A stretch of 64,000 nt of DNA, taken from the NCBI RefSeq assembly GCF_900199635.1, contig NZ_LT962687.1, positions 1,845,501-1,909,500 of the forward strand. The letters are read 5' to 3'. This DNA is from Anaerotruncus massiliensis (ex Togo et al. 2026) (GTDB taxonomy: Bacteria; Bacillota; Clostridia; Oscillospirales; Ruminococcaceae). Shown here one piece after another: positions 23,171 through 31,409 of the stretch; position 1 is the stretch's first letter; each line of letters opens with the position of its first letter. The translations under genes were made by a program, and so were the position numbers. The notes under the pieces are model-generated. The model was not told where the DNA came from. It saw nothing but the letters and a program-made list of their open reading frames with translations, and searched no databases.

Positions 23171-24460
23171 ATGGACGTCTACGGCGAGATCCTGCGGGGG
23201 ACCGCGCTTCCCCGCTTTTTCCCCCTGCGCCAGCGGTTTGACCGCGCGGAGGTCCCCGACGCCGGGGAGGCGGTGCGCCGCACCCTTTGCGAGGCGGGCG
23301 TGCTCGAACGCCTTCGCCCGGGGGACACGGTGGCCCTCACGGCGGGCAGCCGGCAGATCGACCGGCTCCCTGAGATTCTGCGCGCCCTGGCCGAAGCGGT
23401 GCGGTCGCGCGGAGCCCTCCCCTTCCTCGTGCCCGCGATGGGCAGCCACGGGGGCGCGACCGCGGAGGGGCAGCGCGCGCTGCTCGCCCGCTACGGCGTC
23501 ACCGAAGAGACGGTTGGCGCGCCGGTGCGCTCCTGCATGGACACGGTGGAGGTCGGCCGCCGGGCGGACGGCGTCCCCGTGCGCATCGACCGGCTCGCGG
23601 CCGAAGCCGACTGGATCGTGCCGGTCGGCCGCGTGAAGCCCCACACCGACTTTCGCGGCCGGGTGGAAAGCGGCGTCATGAAGATGCTCGTCGTCGGACT
23701 CGGCAAGCGGTACGGCGCGGACCTCTGCCACAGCGCGGGCTTCTCCCATATGGCGGAAAACATCTGGGAGTGCGGACGGGTCATCCTGCAAAACGCGCGC
23801 GTCGCCTTCGGGGTGGCGCTCGTGGAGAACGCCTGCCACCGGCTGCGCGTCGTGGAGGCGATCCCCGCGGAGCGGATTCCCCTGCGTGAGCCCGAACTGC
23901 TTGAACAGGCCAAAGCTCTCATGCCGCGCATCCCCTTCGACCCGCTCGACGCGCTCTTTGTGCGCCGGATGGGCAAGGAACTGAGCGGCGCGGGCATGGA
24001 CCCGAACGTCACCGGGCGCTCGGTGCAGCTCGGCGTCGGCCCGCCGCACGCCGCGCGCCTCGCGGTGCTCGATCTGACCGCCCATTCGGCGGGCAACGCG
24101 GCGGGCATGGGCAACGCCGACTTCATCACCGAGCGGCTGCGGGGCAAGATCGACTTCACGCCGATCTACGTGAACGGGCTGACCTGCCGCGACCCGGCGG
24201 GCATGCGGATGCCCTGCGTGATGCCCGACGACCGCTCCGCCCTGCTCGCCTGCCTGCACACCTGCGGCGCCGCCGGGCCGTTCCGCGCCGTGCTCATCGA
24301 GGACACGGCGCACATCGAAACGCTGTGGGCGTCGGAGGCGCTGCTCGCCGAAGCGCGGGAGAACCCCGCCCTCACGGCGGCGGGCCCGCCCCGGCCCCTC
24401 CCCTTCGACGGCGAAGGGTCGCTCGGGACGCTCGCCTTCCCTCTTGCCGAACAGCTCTAG
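23171..24460 (+). CDS. LarA-family (DUF2088) nickel-dependent hydroxyacid racemase/epimerase homologue
   Basis: A 429-aa protein of the lactate racemase family. Visible family blocks are VPAMGSHGGATAEGQ (about residue 98), GRVKPHTDFRGRVESG and MKMLVVGLGKRYGA, which supply the His and Lys residues expected to hold the nickel-pincer cofactor in LarA. Members racemise or epimerise lactate, malate and other 2-hydroxyacids. The cofactor genes larB, larC and larE are not in the window. GGAGGAACGG precedes the ATG. The last 16 codons lie in a perfect 49-bp tandem duplication, the second copy of which follows the stop codon. Confidence 0.82.
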   Translation: MDVYGEILRGTALPRFFPLRQRFDRAEVPDAGEAVRRTLCEAGVLERLRPGDTVALTAGSRQIDRLPEILRALAEAVRSRGALPFLVPAMGSHGGATAEGQRALLARYGVTEETVGAPVRSCMDTVEVGRRADGVPVRIDRLAAEADWIVPVGRVKPHTDFRGRVESGVMKMLVVGLGKRYGADLCHSAGFSHMAENIWECGRVILQNARVAFGVALVENACHRLRVVEAIPAERIPLREPELLEQAKALMPRIPFDPLDALFVRRMGKELSGAGMDPNVTGRSVQLGVGPPHAARLAVLDLTAHSAGNAAGMGNADFITERLRGKIDFTPIYVNGLTCRDPAGMRMPCVMPDDRSALLACLHTCGAAGPFRAVLIEDTAHIETLWASEALLAEARENPALTAAGPPRPLPFDGEGSLGTLAFPLAEQL

Positions 24461-24511
24461 AAAAGGGTCGCTCGGGACGCTCGCCTTCCCTCTTGCCGAA
24501 CAGCTCTAGAA
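24414..24511. repeat. Perfect 2 x 49-bp tandem duplication over the end of the LarA-family gene
   Basis: Copies 24414-24462 and 24463-24511 are identical over 49 bases. Each starts AAGGGTCGCTCGGGACGC and ends GAACAGCTCTAGAA. The first copy contains the gene's last codons and stop codon; the second is downstream of the stop and non-coding. Confidence 0.95.
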
Positions 24512-24516
24512 CGCGC

Positions 24517-24557
24517 GAAAGCGCCGGGGATTTCTCCCGGCGCTTTCCTTGTTTTTG
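24517..24557 (+). terminator. Terminator of the LarA-family gene
   Basis: GAAAGCGCCGGG / CCCGGCGCTTTC, a 12-bp stem with a 7-nt loop, followed by CTTGTTTTT. Confidence 0.85.
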
Positions 24558-24580
24558 AAGTTTTTCCCACAGCCGCATAA

Positions 24581-24620
24581 AACACCCGGGCCCCCGGCGT
24601 CGGCCGGAGGCCCGGGTGTT
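24581..24620 (-). terminator. Terminator of the LacI-type regulator gene
   Basis: AACACCCGGGCC / GGCCCGGGTGTT inverted repeat just after the stop codon, followed on the minus strand by TTTTATG. Confidence 0.8.
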
Positions 24621-24622
24621 TT

Positions 24623-26596
24623 CTATTTCTTCGTGGGCGGGCGGCGGCGCGCCGTGCGCACCCACGATTTTTCGAGGTTGCCGGCCGTGATCAGCACCGG
24701 CTCCACGACGACATAGGAGGGCAGGTGCTTGCCGAGCAGGCTGCTCGCGGCGGCGAGCCCCAGGTAGCGGCCCATCTCGTACGCCTGCGACGAGACGATG
24801 CCGATGACGTTCTGGTTCATGAGGAAGAGGCGCGCGATCTCGTCGTTGATCTGGGTGGTGACGAGCAGGATATCCTCACGGCCGATCGACTGCAGATATT
24901 TCTGCGCCGTGAGGGTCGCGTCCGCGCTGAAGATGTAAAGCCCCTCCGTCTCGGGGTGGGCCTCCAGCGCGTCCCGCACCACCGACAACGCGTTCTGCTC
25001 CCGGATGAAGTCCTTGCGGAAGACGATGTCCAATTGGGGGAAGTCCTCCGTCACCGTGCCGATCGCGGACATGTCCCGCTGGCGCGCGGTGAAGTTGATG
25101 TCCGCGTTGCAGACAAAGCCGATCTTGCGCTTTCCCCGCCGGATCATTTCGGAGGCGAGCAGCCTGCCGGCCAGCCGCCCCTTCTCCGTCTCGTTGGTCG
25201 CCACACAGGTGGCGTAGGCGTATTCCGGCAGGTCGGGCGGCACGTCCACGCCGAGGATCAGCTTGGTACGCTCGGCCGAAAGCGAGAGGAACCGGTCGCG
25301 CAGCGCCGTCTGGTCGTTGGAAAAGCTGATGATCGCGTCGGGGGCGAGCCGCACGAGCTCCTGGAGCTGCATGTCCCGCATGCCGACGCTCCCCTTCGCC
25401 TCCGCCACCTCGAGCAGCGTCATGTCGAGGCTGGCCAGCGATTCCCGCACCCCCTGCAGCACGAGCTCCGAGAACATCGTGCCCGCGCCGTCAAGCGCGA
25501 TGCAGGCGGTAAAGCGGCGGGAGCGGATGCGCCCGAGCTCGTCCTCCGAAAGCTCGAGCAGCTCGGGGCGCGCCGCCGGTCCGCCCGACGGCGCGCGTGC
25601 GAGCGACCGGGTGCTGCCGCCCGGCAGGAAGGAGGGGAGCAGCAGCGTGCGGCTCTGGTCCATCCGCTCATTGAGCAGCGCCCGGACGACCGCGTCGGCC
25701 AGCTGGGGCGCGCCGAGATCCACCCGCGTCAGGTCGGGACGGCTCTCCTCCATCGCGTAGAGCCCGCCGATCGCCACGAGCGAGACGTCCCGCGGGTAAT
25801 CCAGCCCGCGCCTGCGCAGGCTCGCGGCGGCGTGCACCGTCGCCCACGTCCCGGCGGCGGCCACCGCCGTCAGGCCCGGATGGCGCGCGAAATGCGCGTC
25901 CACCGCCGCCTGGGCGGCCTCGTTCCCCTCCTCCACGGCCCGCGCGATGTTCAAAAAGCGGGAGGGCCAGTACTCCAGCCCCCGGTCGGCAAAGAGGGCC
26001 CGCGCGCCCGCGCGAATCTCCTCGGTGACGTCGATGTTGTGGATGCTCGTAAAGATGGTGATCTCCCGGTGTCCCCGGCTGATCAGGTGGGAAAGCGCCA
26101 TCCGCACCGCCTGCCGGTAATCGAAGGAAACGGCGCAGGAATTGCCCGCCGGGGGCGGCGCGCTGCTGAGGAAGACGGTCGGCACCTCATAGGGCGGCGC
26201 CTCCCGCCTGGCCGGCGGGACCCGCACCGAGGTGTGCACGACGCAGAAGCTCAGCCGGTGGAACCGCTGGAGCGCGCGGAGCTCCCCGTCCGGGATCGTC
26301 TCCGGCGCCGCGATGAGCACCAGCTGGATCTTATGCTCCGCCAGCCGCTGCTCCAGCAGGCCGAAGAAGTCCGCGCAGGCGCACATCCCCGTGCCGTGGG
26401 CGAAAAAGCCGGCCAGCCGGATTCCCCGCAGGCCGTAGCGGTCGTATTCCCGCAGCGGGCGATATCCGAGCTTTTCAATCGCCGCGCGCACCCGCGCCGC
26501 GGTCTCCGGCTCCACACGCCGGGTCCCGTTGAGCACGTGCGAAACCGTCGCCGCGGAAACGCCGCTTTCCCGCGCGACCTCACGGATCGTTACCAT
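24623..26596 (-). CDS. LacI-family regulator with two tandem periplasmic-binding-protein domains
   Basis: A 657-aa protein, about twice the usual LacI length. Residues 1-50 are a LacI helix-turn-helix (TIREVARESGVSAATVSHVL). About residues 55-310 form one type I binding-protein domain. About residues 345-640 form a second, with its own start ACIALDGAGTMFSELVLQGV and the segments AIISFSNDQ and GLYIFSADATLTAQKYL, typical of sugar-binding ABC proteins. The ATG at 26596 has AAGGAGGC; an in-frame start 10 codons earlier lacks one. It is divergent from the CodA-like gene and probably controls it through the site at 26784-26797. Two ligand domains suggest two effectors or intramolecular gating (inference). 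Confidence 0.88.
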   Translation of the reverse strand: MVTIREVARESGVSAATVSHVLNGTRRVEPETAARVRAAIEKLGYRPLREYDRYGLRGIRLAGFFAHGTGMCACADFFGLLEQRLAEHKIQLVLIAAPETIPDGELRALQRFHRLSFCVVHTSVRVPPARREAPPYEVPTVFLSSAPPPAGNSCAVSFDYRQAVRMALSHLISRGHREITIFTSIHNIDVTEEIRAGARALFADRGLEYWPSRFLNIARAVEEGNEAAQAAVDAHFARHPGLTAVAAAGTWATVHAAASLRRRGLDYPRDVSLVAIGGLYAMEESRPDLTRVDLGAPQLADAVVRALLNERMDQSRTLLLPSFLPGGSTRSLARAPSGGPAARPELLELSEDELGRIRSRRFTACIALDGAGTMFSELVLQGVRESLASLDMTLLEVAEAKGSVGMRDMQLQELVRLAPDAIISFSNDQTALRDRFLSLSAERTKLILGVDVPPDLPEYAYATCVATNETEKGRLAGRLLASEMIRRGKRKIGFVCNADINFTARQRDMSAIGTVTEDFPQLDIVFRKDFIREQNALSVVRDALEAHPETEGLYIFSADATLTAQKYLQSIGREDILLVTTQINDEIARLFLMNQNVIGIVSSQAYEMGRYLGLAAASSLLGKHLPSYVVVEPVLITAGNLEKSWVRTARRRPPTKK

Positions 26597-26637
26597 ACAG
26601 CCGCCTCCTTCGTGAAAACTACACAAATCATACTTTT

Positions 26638-26666
26638 AGCATAATCTCTCACGCGCGCATTGTCAA
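26638..26666 (-). promoter_or_regulatory. Promoter of the double-sensor LacI-type regulator
   Basis: On the minus strand: -35 TTGACA (26661-26666), 17-bp spacer, -10 TATGCT (26638-26643). Confidence 0.75.
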
Positions 26667-26783
26667 TTTGGGAGTTGTGCCGAAACGCCCCCCGGCCGAA
26701 ATTTCGCCGTTTTGACCGCGCGGACCCGTCGAACTTTTACAAATTCACCACGAAACTGGTAGATTTTTTCGATTTTGTTTTCT

Positions 26784-26797
26784 TGTTTACGCAAACA
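26784..26797. promoter_or_regulatory. LacI-type operator candidate
   Basis: TGTTTACGCAAACA: six of seven base pairs are symmetric around a central CG, the pattern typical of LacI/GalR operators. It lies in the 353-base divergent gap (26597-26949), about 70 bp upstream of the CodA-like gene's -35. The rest of that gap is AT-rich with the two promoters and no gene. Confidence 0.55.
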
Positions 26798-26865
26798 TGT
26801 GTACGCATTTATTAAAAATCGGCTTAATTTTACAAATTTTAAGTGCAATTTTTACAGAAAATCAT

Positions 26866-26894
26866 TTGACAGCACCCCGTCATCTTGCTATGAT
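26866..26894 (+). promoter_or_regulatory. Promoter of the CodA-like amidohydrolase gene
   Basis: -35 TTGACA (26866-26871), 17-bp spacer, -10 TATGAT (26889-26894). Confidence 0.85.
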
Positions 26895-26949
26895 GAAGTA
26901 GAAAAGCGGCCCTGAGACCGCTGAAAAATCGATTTGAGGAGGAACCCCT

Positions 26950-28185
26950 ATGCTGCTCATCCGCAATGCGAACATTGTGGGGCGTGGAATGTCCGATATC
27001 CTGATCGGAGACGACGGAAAGTATCTCGAGATCAAACCGGAAATCCGCGCCGAAGGGATCGAGAACTGCGAAGTGATCGACGCCCGCGGCATGCTCGCCG
27101 CCCCCACGTTCGTCAACACGCACATGCATTTCGACAAGGCCTACACGGCGCTTCAGGGCCGTGAGAGCTCGGTCGAAACACTGGAGGACTCCATCCATAT
27201 CATGCACGACTTCAAGCGGCATTACACCGTTGAGGAAGTCAAGGCCCGCGCCGAGCGCGCGATCCGCGAGTGCGTCATGTTCGGCACCACCAAGCTGCGC
27301 ACCAACGTCGACATCGACAACATGGCCAACCTCGTCGGCCTCGAGGGCGTCCTCGCCGCGAAGGAAGCGACCAAGGACATCTGCGACCTCCAGGTCATCG
27401 CCTTCCCGCAGGAGGGCATCTACGCCAACGAGGGCACCGAGAAGCTCATGTGGGAAGCCATGGAGATGGGCTGCGACATCGCCGGCGGCATGCCCGCTGC
27501 CGAGTGGCTCCCCGAGCTCGCCCGCAAACACGTCGACCTCGTCTTTGAGATCGCCGAAAAGTACAACGTCCCCATCGACATGCACATCGACCAGTCGAAG
27601 GACATGTTCGACCGTTCCCTGGAATACACCGCCTGGCTCACCCTCCAGAAGGGCTGGGGCCCCCGCGTCACCGGCGGCCACTGCACCTCGATCACCTACC
27701 AGAACCAGTCTCACGCGATCAAGGTTATGAAGCTCATCAAAGAGGCCGGAATGAACATCTGCACCAACACCCAGGTGCTTGCGATCATGGGCATCGACGC
27801 CGAGCCCCGCACCCGCGGCGTCACCAGAATCCGTGAGATGGTAGAGATGGGAATCAACGTCGCCACCGCGCAGGACACGATCTGCGACGGTTTCCACCTC
27901 TATGGCACCGGCGATCCGCTCGACTACGGTCTGGTGGGCGCTTATACCGCGCAGTACAACACCCCCGGCACCGCGAAGACCATTTTCGACATGCTGACCA
28001 CCAACTCGATGCGCATCTTCGACCCCGACGCCAAGTACGGGATCGAGGTCGGCAACGACGCGGACCTCAACATCCTCGACGCGGACAATATCCAGGAGGC
28101 GCTGCGCACCCGTGCGTCCCGCCCCTATATCCTGCGTCACGGAAAGGTCATCGCCTCCTTTGAGCGCAAGGCGGCGCTGCTCTGA
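26950..28185 (+). CDS. Cytosine deaminase / N-isopropylammelide amidohydrolase-like protein
   Basis: A 411-aa amidohydrolase aligning end to end with CodA. Metal ligands are H58 and H60 (NTHMHFDK), H212 (IDMHIDQ) and D309 (TAQDTICDGFHLYGT), plus H244 (TGGHCTS). Two catalytic positions of E. coli CodA are changed: the proton-shuttle Glu of HCDE is Q215 here, and the Asp after the metal Asp is T310. The HxHxDK motif at 58-63 recalls AtzC-type enzymes. Cytosine deamination is therefore doubtful; hydrolysis of another N-heterocycle is more likely. A nucleobase-type permease follows. GAGGAGGAA precedes the ATG. Confidence 0.85.
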   Translation: MLLIRNANIVGRGMSDILIGDDGKYLEIKPEIRAEGIENCEVIDARGMLAAPTFVNTHMHFDKAYTALQGRESSVETLEDSIHIMHDFKRHYTVEEVKARAERAIRECVMFGTTKLRTNVDIDNMANLVGLEGVLAAKEATKDICDLQVIAFPQEGIYANEGTEKLMWEAMEMGCDIAGGMPAAEWLPELARKHVDLVFEIAEKYNVPIDMHIDQSKDMFDRSLEYTAWLTLQKGWGPRVTGGHCTSITYQNQSHAIKVMKLIKEAGMNICTNTQVLAIMGIDAEPRTRGVTRIREMVEMGINVATAQDTICDGFHLYGTGDPLDYGLVGAYTAQYNTPGTAKTIFDMLTTNSMRIFDPDAKYGIEVGNDADLNILDADNIQEALRTRASRPYILRHGKVIASFERKAALL

Positions 28186-28201
28186 GACTCCGGAATAAGG
28201 T

Positions 28202-28230
28202 TTGACAAACCCATCCGCTTCGCCTAGTAA
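28202..28230 (+). promoter_or_regulatory. Possible internal promoter of the NCS2 permease gene
   Basis: -35 TTGACA (28202-28207), 17-bp spacer, -10 TAGTAA (28225-28230). It lies just before the attenuator-like hairpin at 28246-28281. Confidence 0.5.
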
Positions 28231-28245
28231 GACAGCAGAGGCAAA

Positions 28246-28281
28246 GGCGCCGCGGGAATAAAAACGTTATTCGCGGCGCCC
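28246..28281 (+). terminator. Hairpin between the amidohydrolase and permease genes
   Basis: GGCGCCGCG ... CGCGGCGCC, extended by GAATAA/TTATTC and followed by CTTTCTC. Either a weak terminator or an attenuator reducing permease expression. Confidence 0.55.
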
Positions 28282-28312
28282 TTTCTCTAATTTCAGGAAA
28301 GGAAGTCGGCTT

Positions 28313-29710
28313 ATGTACAATCCGGAACAACCCATTTTTGAGACACAGCCCGACAGTACCGTCAAGGTATCCATTGGCGTGGAGGAGAACCCCAAGAGCT
28401 GGTGGCAGACCCTCTTCTTCGCCTGGCAGATCACCCTCGTCGACTTTACCCCCTTCATCTGGGCCGGCATGTTCGTTTCCCTCGCGGGCCTGCCCGACAC
28501 CGTCGTGCCGGTCATGATCAAGACCTGCTTCCTCGCAATGGGCATCGGCACCCTGATCCAGACCACCATCGGCAACCGTCTGCCGATCGTCCAGGGGCCG
28601 TCCTCCTCCGTTCTGACCGCCATGGGCGGCGTCACCGCCACCTACGGCTTCCCCGCAATGTGGGGCGCGGTCCTCGTCGGCGGCGCGCTCGAGGCCGTCA
28701 TCGGCTTCTCCCGCGTGCTCGGCAGACTGCGTAAATTCATCCCGCCCGTCGTCACCGGCTCGGTCGTCGCGACCATCGGTTTCGTCGCGTGCAAGATCGC
28801 CGCGGGCTGGATTTTCTCCTCCCACGAGCCGGTCTTCCTGATTCTGGCGGCGGTCGCCTTCCTCTTCGCCCTCTTCCTCAAGTTTAAGGGCAAGGGCCTG
28901 CTCTCCCAGGGCTTCGTCCTCATCTCGGTCCTCGTCATCGGCGTCGTCATCTCGTCGATCGTCGGGATCTTCGACTGGGGCAAGGTCTTCGCGGAGGATT
29001 GGTTCGCTCTGCCGACCATCTTCCCCTTCCGCAACTTTGAGGGCATTCCCAGCGCGGCCGGTTCTCCCGTCGTATTTACCTTCGCCGCCATCCTCGCCGG
29101 CTTCACCGGCTACATCGGCTCGATCTTCGAGTCGATCGGCGACTACGCCGCGACCTGCGCCGTCTGCGACCAGGTCTACCGCGTCAAGCACATCAATAAG
29201 GGCATCTTCGCGGAAGGCCTCGGCTGCATGTGCAGCGGCCTCCTCGGCGCGCTGCCTGTCACCAGCTACACCCAGAACATCGGCATCCTCGCCGCCACCG
29301 GCGTGGCTTCCCGCCGCGTCACCCGCGTCGCCGCCGTCATGTTCTTAATCTACGGCCTGTCGCCGAAGCTCGCCATGCTGCTCGCTTGCATCCCGCGCCC
29401 GATCGTTGGCGCCGTCTTCCTCATCTCCGCGAGCATGATCATGTTCTCCGGCATCGACGTCGTCATCTCCGAGACCCGCGACGTCCGCGGCAACCTCATC
29501 GCAGGCACCACCCTAGGACTCGGCGTCATGATGCCCGTCTTCTTCTCCACCACCGGCGCGGAGTGGGCGGCCACTTTTGACCCGTTCCTGAAGATGTTCG
29601 TCAACAACAATATTTTCATCGCGGTGGTTTCCGGCGTCCTGCTCAACATCCTGCTCAACATGATTCTCAAGGAGCGCAAAGCCACCGGGACCCCCGCGCA
29701 GAGCGCGTAA
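28313..29710 (+). CDS. NCS2-family nucleobase:cation symporter (uracil-xanthine permease family)
   Basis: A 465-aa membrane protein with about 12-14 hydrophobic helices. The substrate-binding signatures of NCS2 are present: ESIGDY in helix 8 and the motif QNIGILAATG in helix 10, matching the family pattern Q/E/P-N-x-G-x4-T. The pairing with the CodA/AtzC-like hydrolase suggests import of a purine, pyrimidine or similar N-heterocycle that the hydrolase then attacks. Exact substrate unknown. GGAAAGGAAG precedes the ATG. Confidence 0.92.
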   Translation: MYNPEQPIFETQPDSTVKVSIGVEENPKSWWQTLFFAWQITLVDFTPFIWAGMFVSLAGLPDTVVPVMIKTCFLAMGIGTLIQTTIGNRLPIVQGPSSSVLTAMGGVTATYGFPAMWGAVLVGGALEAVIGFSRVLGRLRKFIPPVVTGSVVATIGFVACKIAAGWIFSSHEPVFLILAAVAFLFALFLKFKGKGLLSQGFVLISVLVIGVVISSIVGIFDWGKVFAEDWFALPTIFPFRNFEGIPSAAGSPVVFTFAAILAGFTGYIGSIFESIGDYAATCAVCDQVYRVKHINKGIFAEGLGCMCSGLLGALPVTSYTQNIGILAATGVASRRVTRVAAVMFLIYGLSPKLAMLLACIPRPIVGAVFLISASMIMFSGIDVVISETRDVRGNLIAGTTLGLGVMMPVFFSTTGAEWAATFDPFLKMFVNNNIFIAVVSGVLLNILLNMILKERKATGTPAQSA

Positions 29711-29748
29711 TTACGATAAACTCCTACTCTACCTTCTCACACAGACAG

Positions 29749-29783
29749 CGAAAAGCCCCGCCCGGAAACGGACGGGGCTTTTC
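29749..29783 (+). terminator. Terminator of the NCS2 permease gene
   Basis: CGAAAAGCCCCG and its complement form a long stem with a GAAA loop; the 3' arm ends in TTTTCG. Confidence 0.85.
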
Positions 29784-29840
29784 GTAACCTCTTTTCAAAC
29801 CGGCGCGAAAGGGCTATACTAAGGAAAAGGCGGTGATCGT

Positions 29841-31160
29841 ATGCGTCAGCAGTCCCTCTTTGAAAGCCGGGAGCCCGAGGCCCCTCTGGCCAGCCGCCTG
29901 CGCCCCGAAACCCTCGAGGAATTCGCGGGGCAGCGGCACCTGCTCGGCGAGGGCAAGGTCCTGCGCCAGCTCATCGAGAGCGACCGGGTCTCCTCGATGA
30001 TCTTCTGGGGGCCGCCCGGCGTGGGCAAAACCACCCTCGCGCGGATCATCGCGCACAGGACCCAGGCGGAATTCATCGATTTTTCCGCCGTGACCAGCGG
30101 CATCAAGGAGATCAAGGAGGTCATGGCGCGCGCCGAAACCGGGCGGCGGATGGGCGACCGGACGATCCTTTTCGTCGATGAGATCCACCGCTTCAACAAG
30201 GCCCAGCAGGACGCCTTCCTGCCCTTCGTCGAGCGCGGGAGCATCGTGCTCATCGGGGCGACCACCGAGAATCCCTCCTTCGAGGTCAACTCGGCGCTGC
30301 TCTCCCGCTGCAAGGTCTTTGTCCTCCAGGCGCTTTCGGAGGAGGACCTCTTTTCCCTCCTGCGCCGCGCCCTCTCCGACCCGCGCGGCTTCGGCGGGCA
30401 GGAGGTCGACTTCCCCGACGAGCTGCTGCGGATGGTCGCCGCCTTCGCCAACGGGGACGCGCGGGTCGCGCTGAGCACCCTCGAAATGGTCGTGCTCAAC
30501 GGCGAGCGGCGGGACGGGAAGGTCACGGTGACGAGCGGGACGGTCGAGCAGTGCATCAGCAAGAAGTCCCTGCTCTACGACAAAAACGGCGAGGAGCACT
30601 ACAACATCATTTCCGCGCTGCACAAGTCGATGCGCAACAGCGACCCCGACGCCGCCGTCTACTGGCTTTCGCGGATGCTCGAGGCGGGCGAGGACCCGCT
30701 CTATGTCGCGCGGCGGCTCATCCGCTTCGCGTCGGAGGACGTCGGCATGGCGGACAGCCGCGCCCTCGAGATCGCCGTGGCCGCCTACCAGGCAAGCCAT
30801 TTCATCGGCATGCCGGAATGCAGCGTCAACCTCACCCACGCGGTCGTCTACCTCTCCCTCGCGCCCAAATCCAACGCCCTCTACCTGGCGTATGAGAGCG
30901 CCAAAAAGGACGCGCAGAAGATGCTGGCCGAGCCGGTGCCCCTTCAGATCCGCAACGCCCCCACCCGCCTCATGAAGGAGCTCCACTACGGCGAGGGCTA
31001 CCAGTACGCGCACGACAGCGAGGACAAGCTCACCAACATGCAGTGCCTGCCCGACTCCCTCGCCGGGCGCAGCTACTACCGCCCGACCGCGCAGGGCTCC
31101 GAGGCCCGCGTCCGGGAACGCATGGCCCAGATCGCCGCGTGGCGCCGGGAAAACACCTGA
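29841..31160 (+). CDS. rarA: Replication-associated recombination protein RarA/MgsA (AAA+ ATPase)
   Basis: A 439-aa AAA+ clamp-loader-like ATPase. Walker A GPPGVGKTTLAR (about residue 56), Walker B LFVDEIHRFNKAQQDAFLP, sensor GATTENPSFEVNSALLSRC and the C-terminal MgsA tetramerisation region are all present. It acts at stalled replication forks, interacting with SSB. The length is normal for the family. AGGCGGTGA precedes the ATG, with a -10-like TATACT at 29815-29820. Confidence 0.96.
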   Translation: MRQQSLFESREPEAPLASRLRPETLEEFAGQRHLLGEGKVLRQLIESDRVSSMIFWGPPGVGKTTLARIIAHRTQAEFIDFSAVTSGIKEIKEVMARAETGRRMGDRTILFVDEIHRFNKAQQDAFLPFVERGSIVLIGATTENPSFEVNSALLSRCKVFVLQALSEEDLFSLLRRALSDPRGFGGQEVDFPDELLRMVAAFANGDARVALSTLEMVVLNGERRDGKVTVTSGTVEQCISKKSLLYDKNGEEHYNIISALHKSMRNSDPDAAVYWLSRMLEAGEDPLYVARRLIRFASEDVGMADSRALEIAVAAYQASHFIGMPECSVNLTHAVVYLSLAPKSNALYLAYESAKKDAQKMLAEPVPLQIRNAPTRLMKELHYGEGYQYAHDSEDKLTNMQCLPDSLAGRSYYRPTAQGSEARVRERMAQIAAWRRENT

Positions 31161-31169
31161 CCAGATCCG

Positions 31170-31201
31170 AAAAAGCGGCCGCCTTTGGCGGCCGCTTTTT
31201 C
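31170..31201 (+). terminator. Terminator of rarA
   Basis: AAAAAGCGGCCGCC-TTT-GGCGGCCGCTTTTT, perfect stem with T-run. The rest of the gap (to 31376) is GC-rich with no supported gene. Confidence 0.9.
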
Positions 31202-31376
31202 CTGTCAGGCGCGCCGGGCGGCGGGTCAGCGGCCCTTCCCCGCGCGCTCCTGCCCGGCAAGCTCGCCGCACCTTCCATTTCCACCGTTGGGAACGCACCG
31301 GAGGGGCGCGATAAAAAGCCGCGGCCGCAAACAGGCGCGCGGTAAATCTAAAGCCCCGCCGGGGGTGGAGGAGCGC

Positions 31377-31403
31377 AAAAATGCCGCCCGAAGGCGGCAT
31401 TTT
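31377..31403 (-). terminator. Terminator of the EamA-like gene
   Basis: AATGCCGCC-CGAA-GGCGGCATT stem with T-run on the minus strand. Confidence 0.85.
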
Positions 31404-31409
31404 CCAAGA

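Noticed and set aside
26663-26848. 61-codon minus-strand frame upstream of the LacI-type regulator
   Set aside because: Lies in an AT-rich divergent promoter region without a ribosome site.
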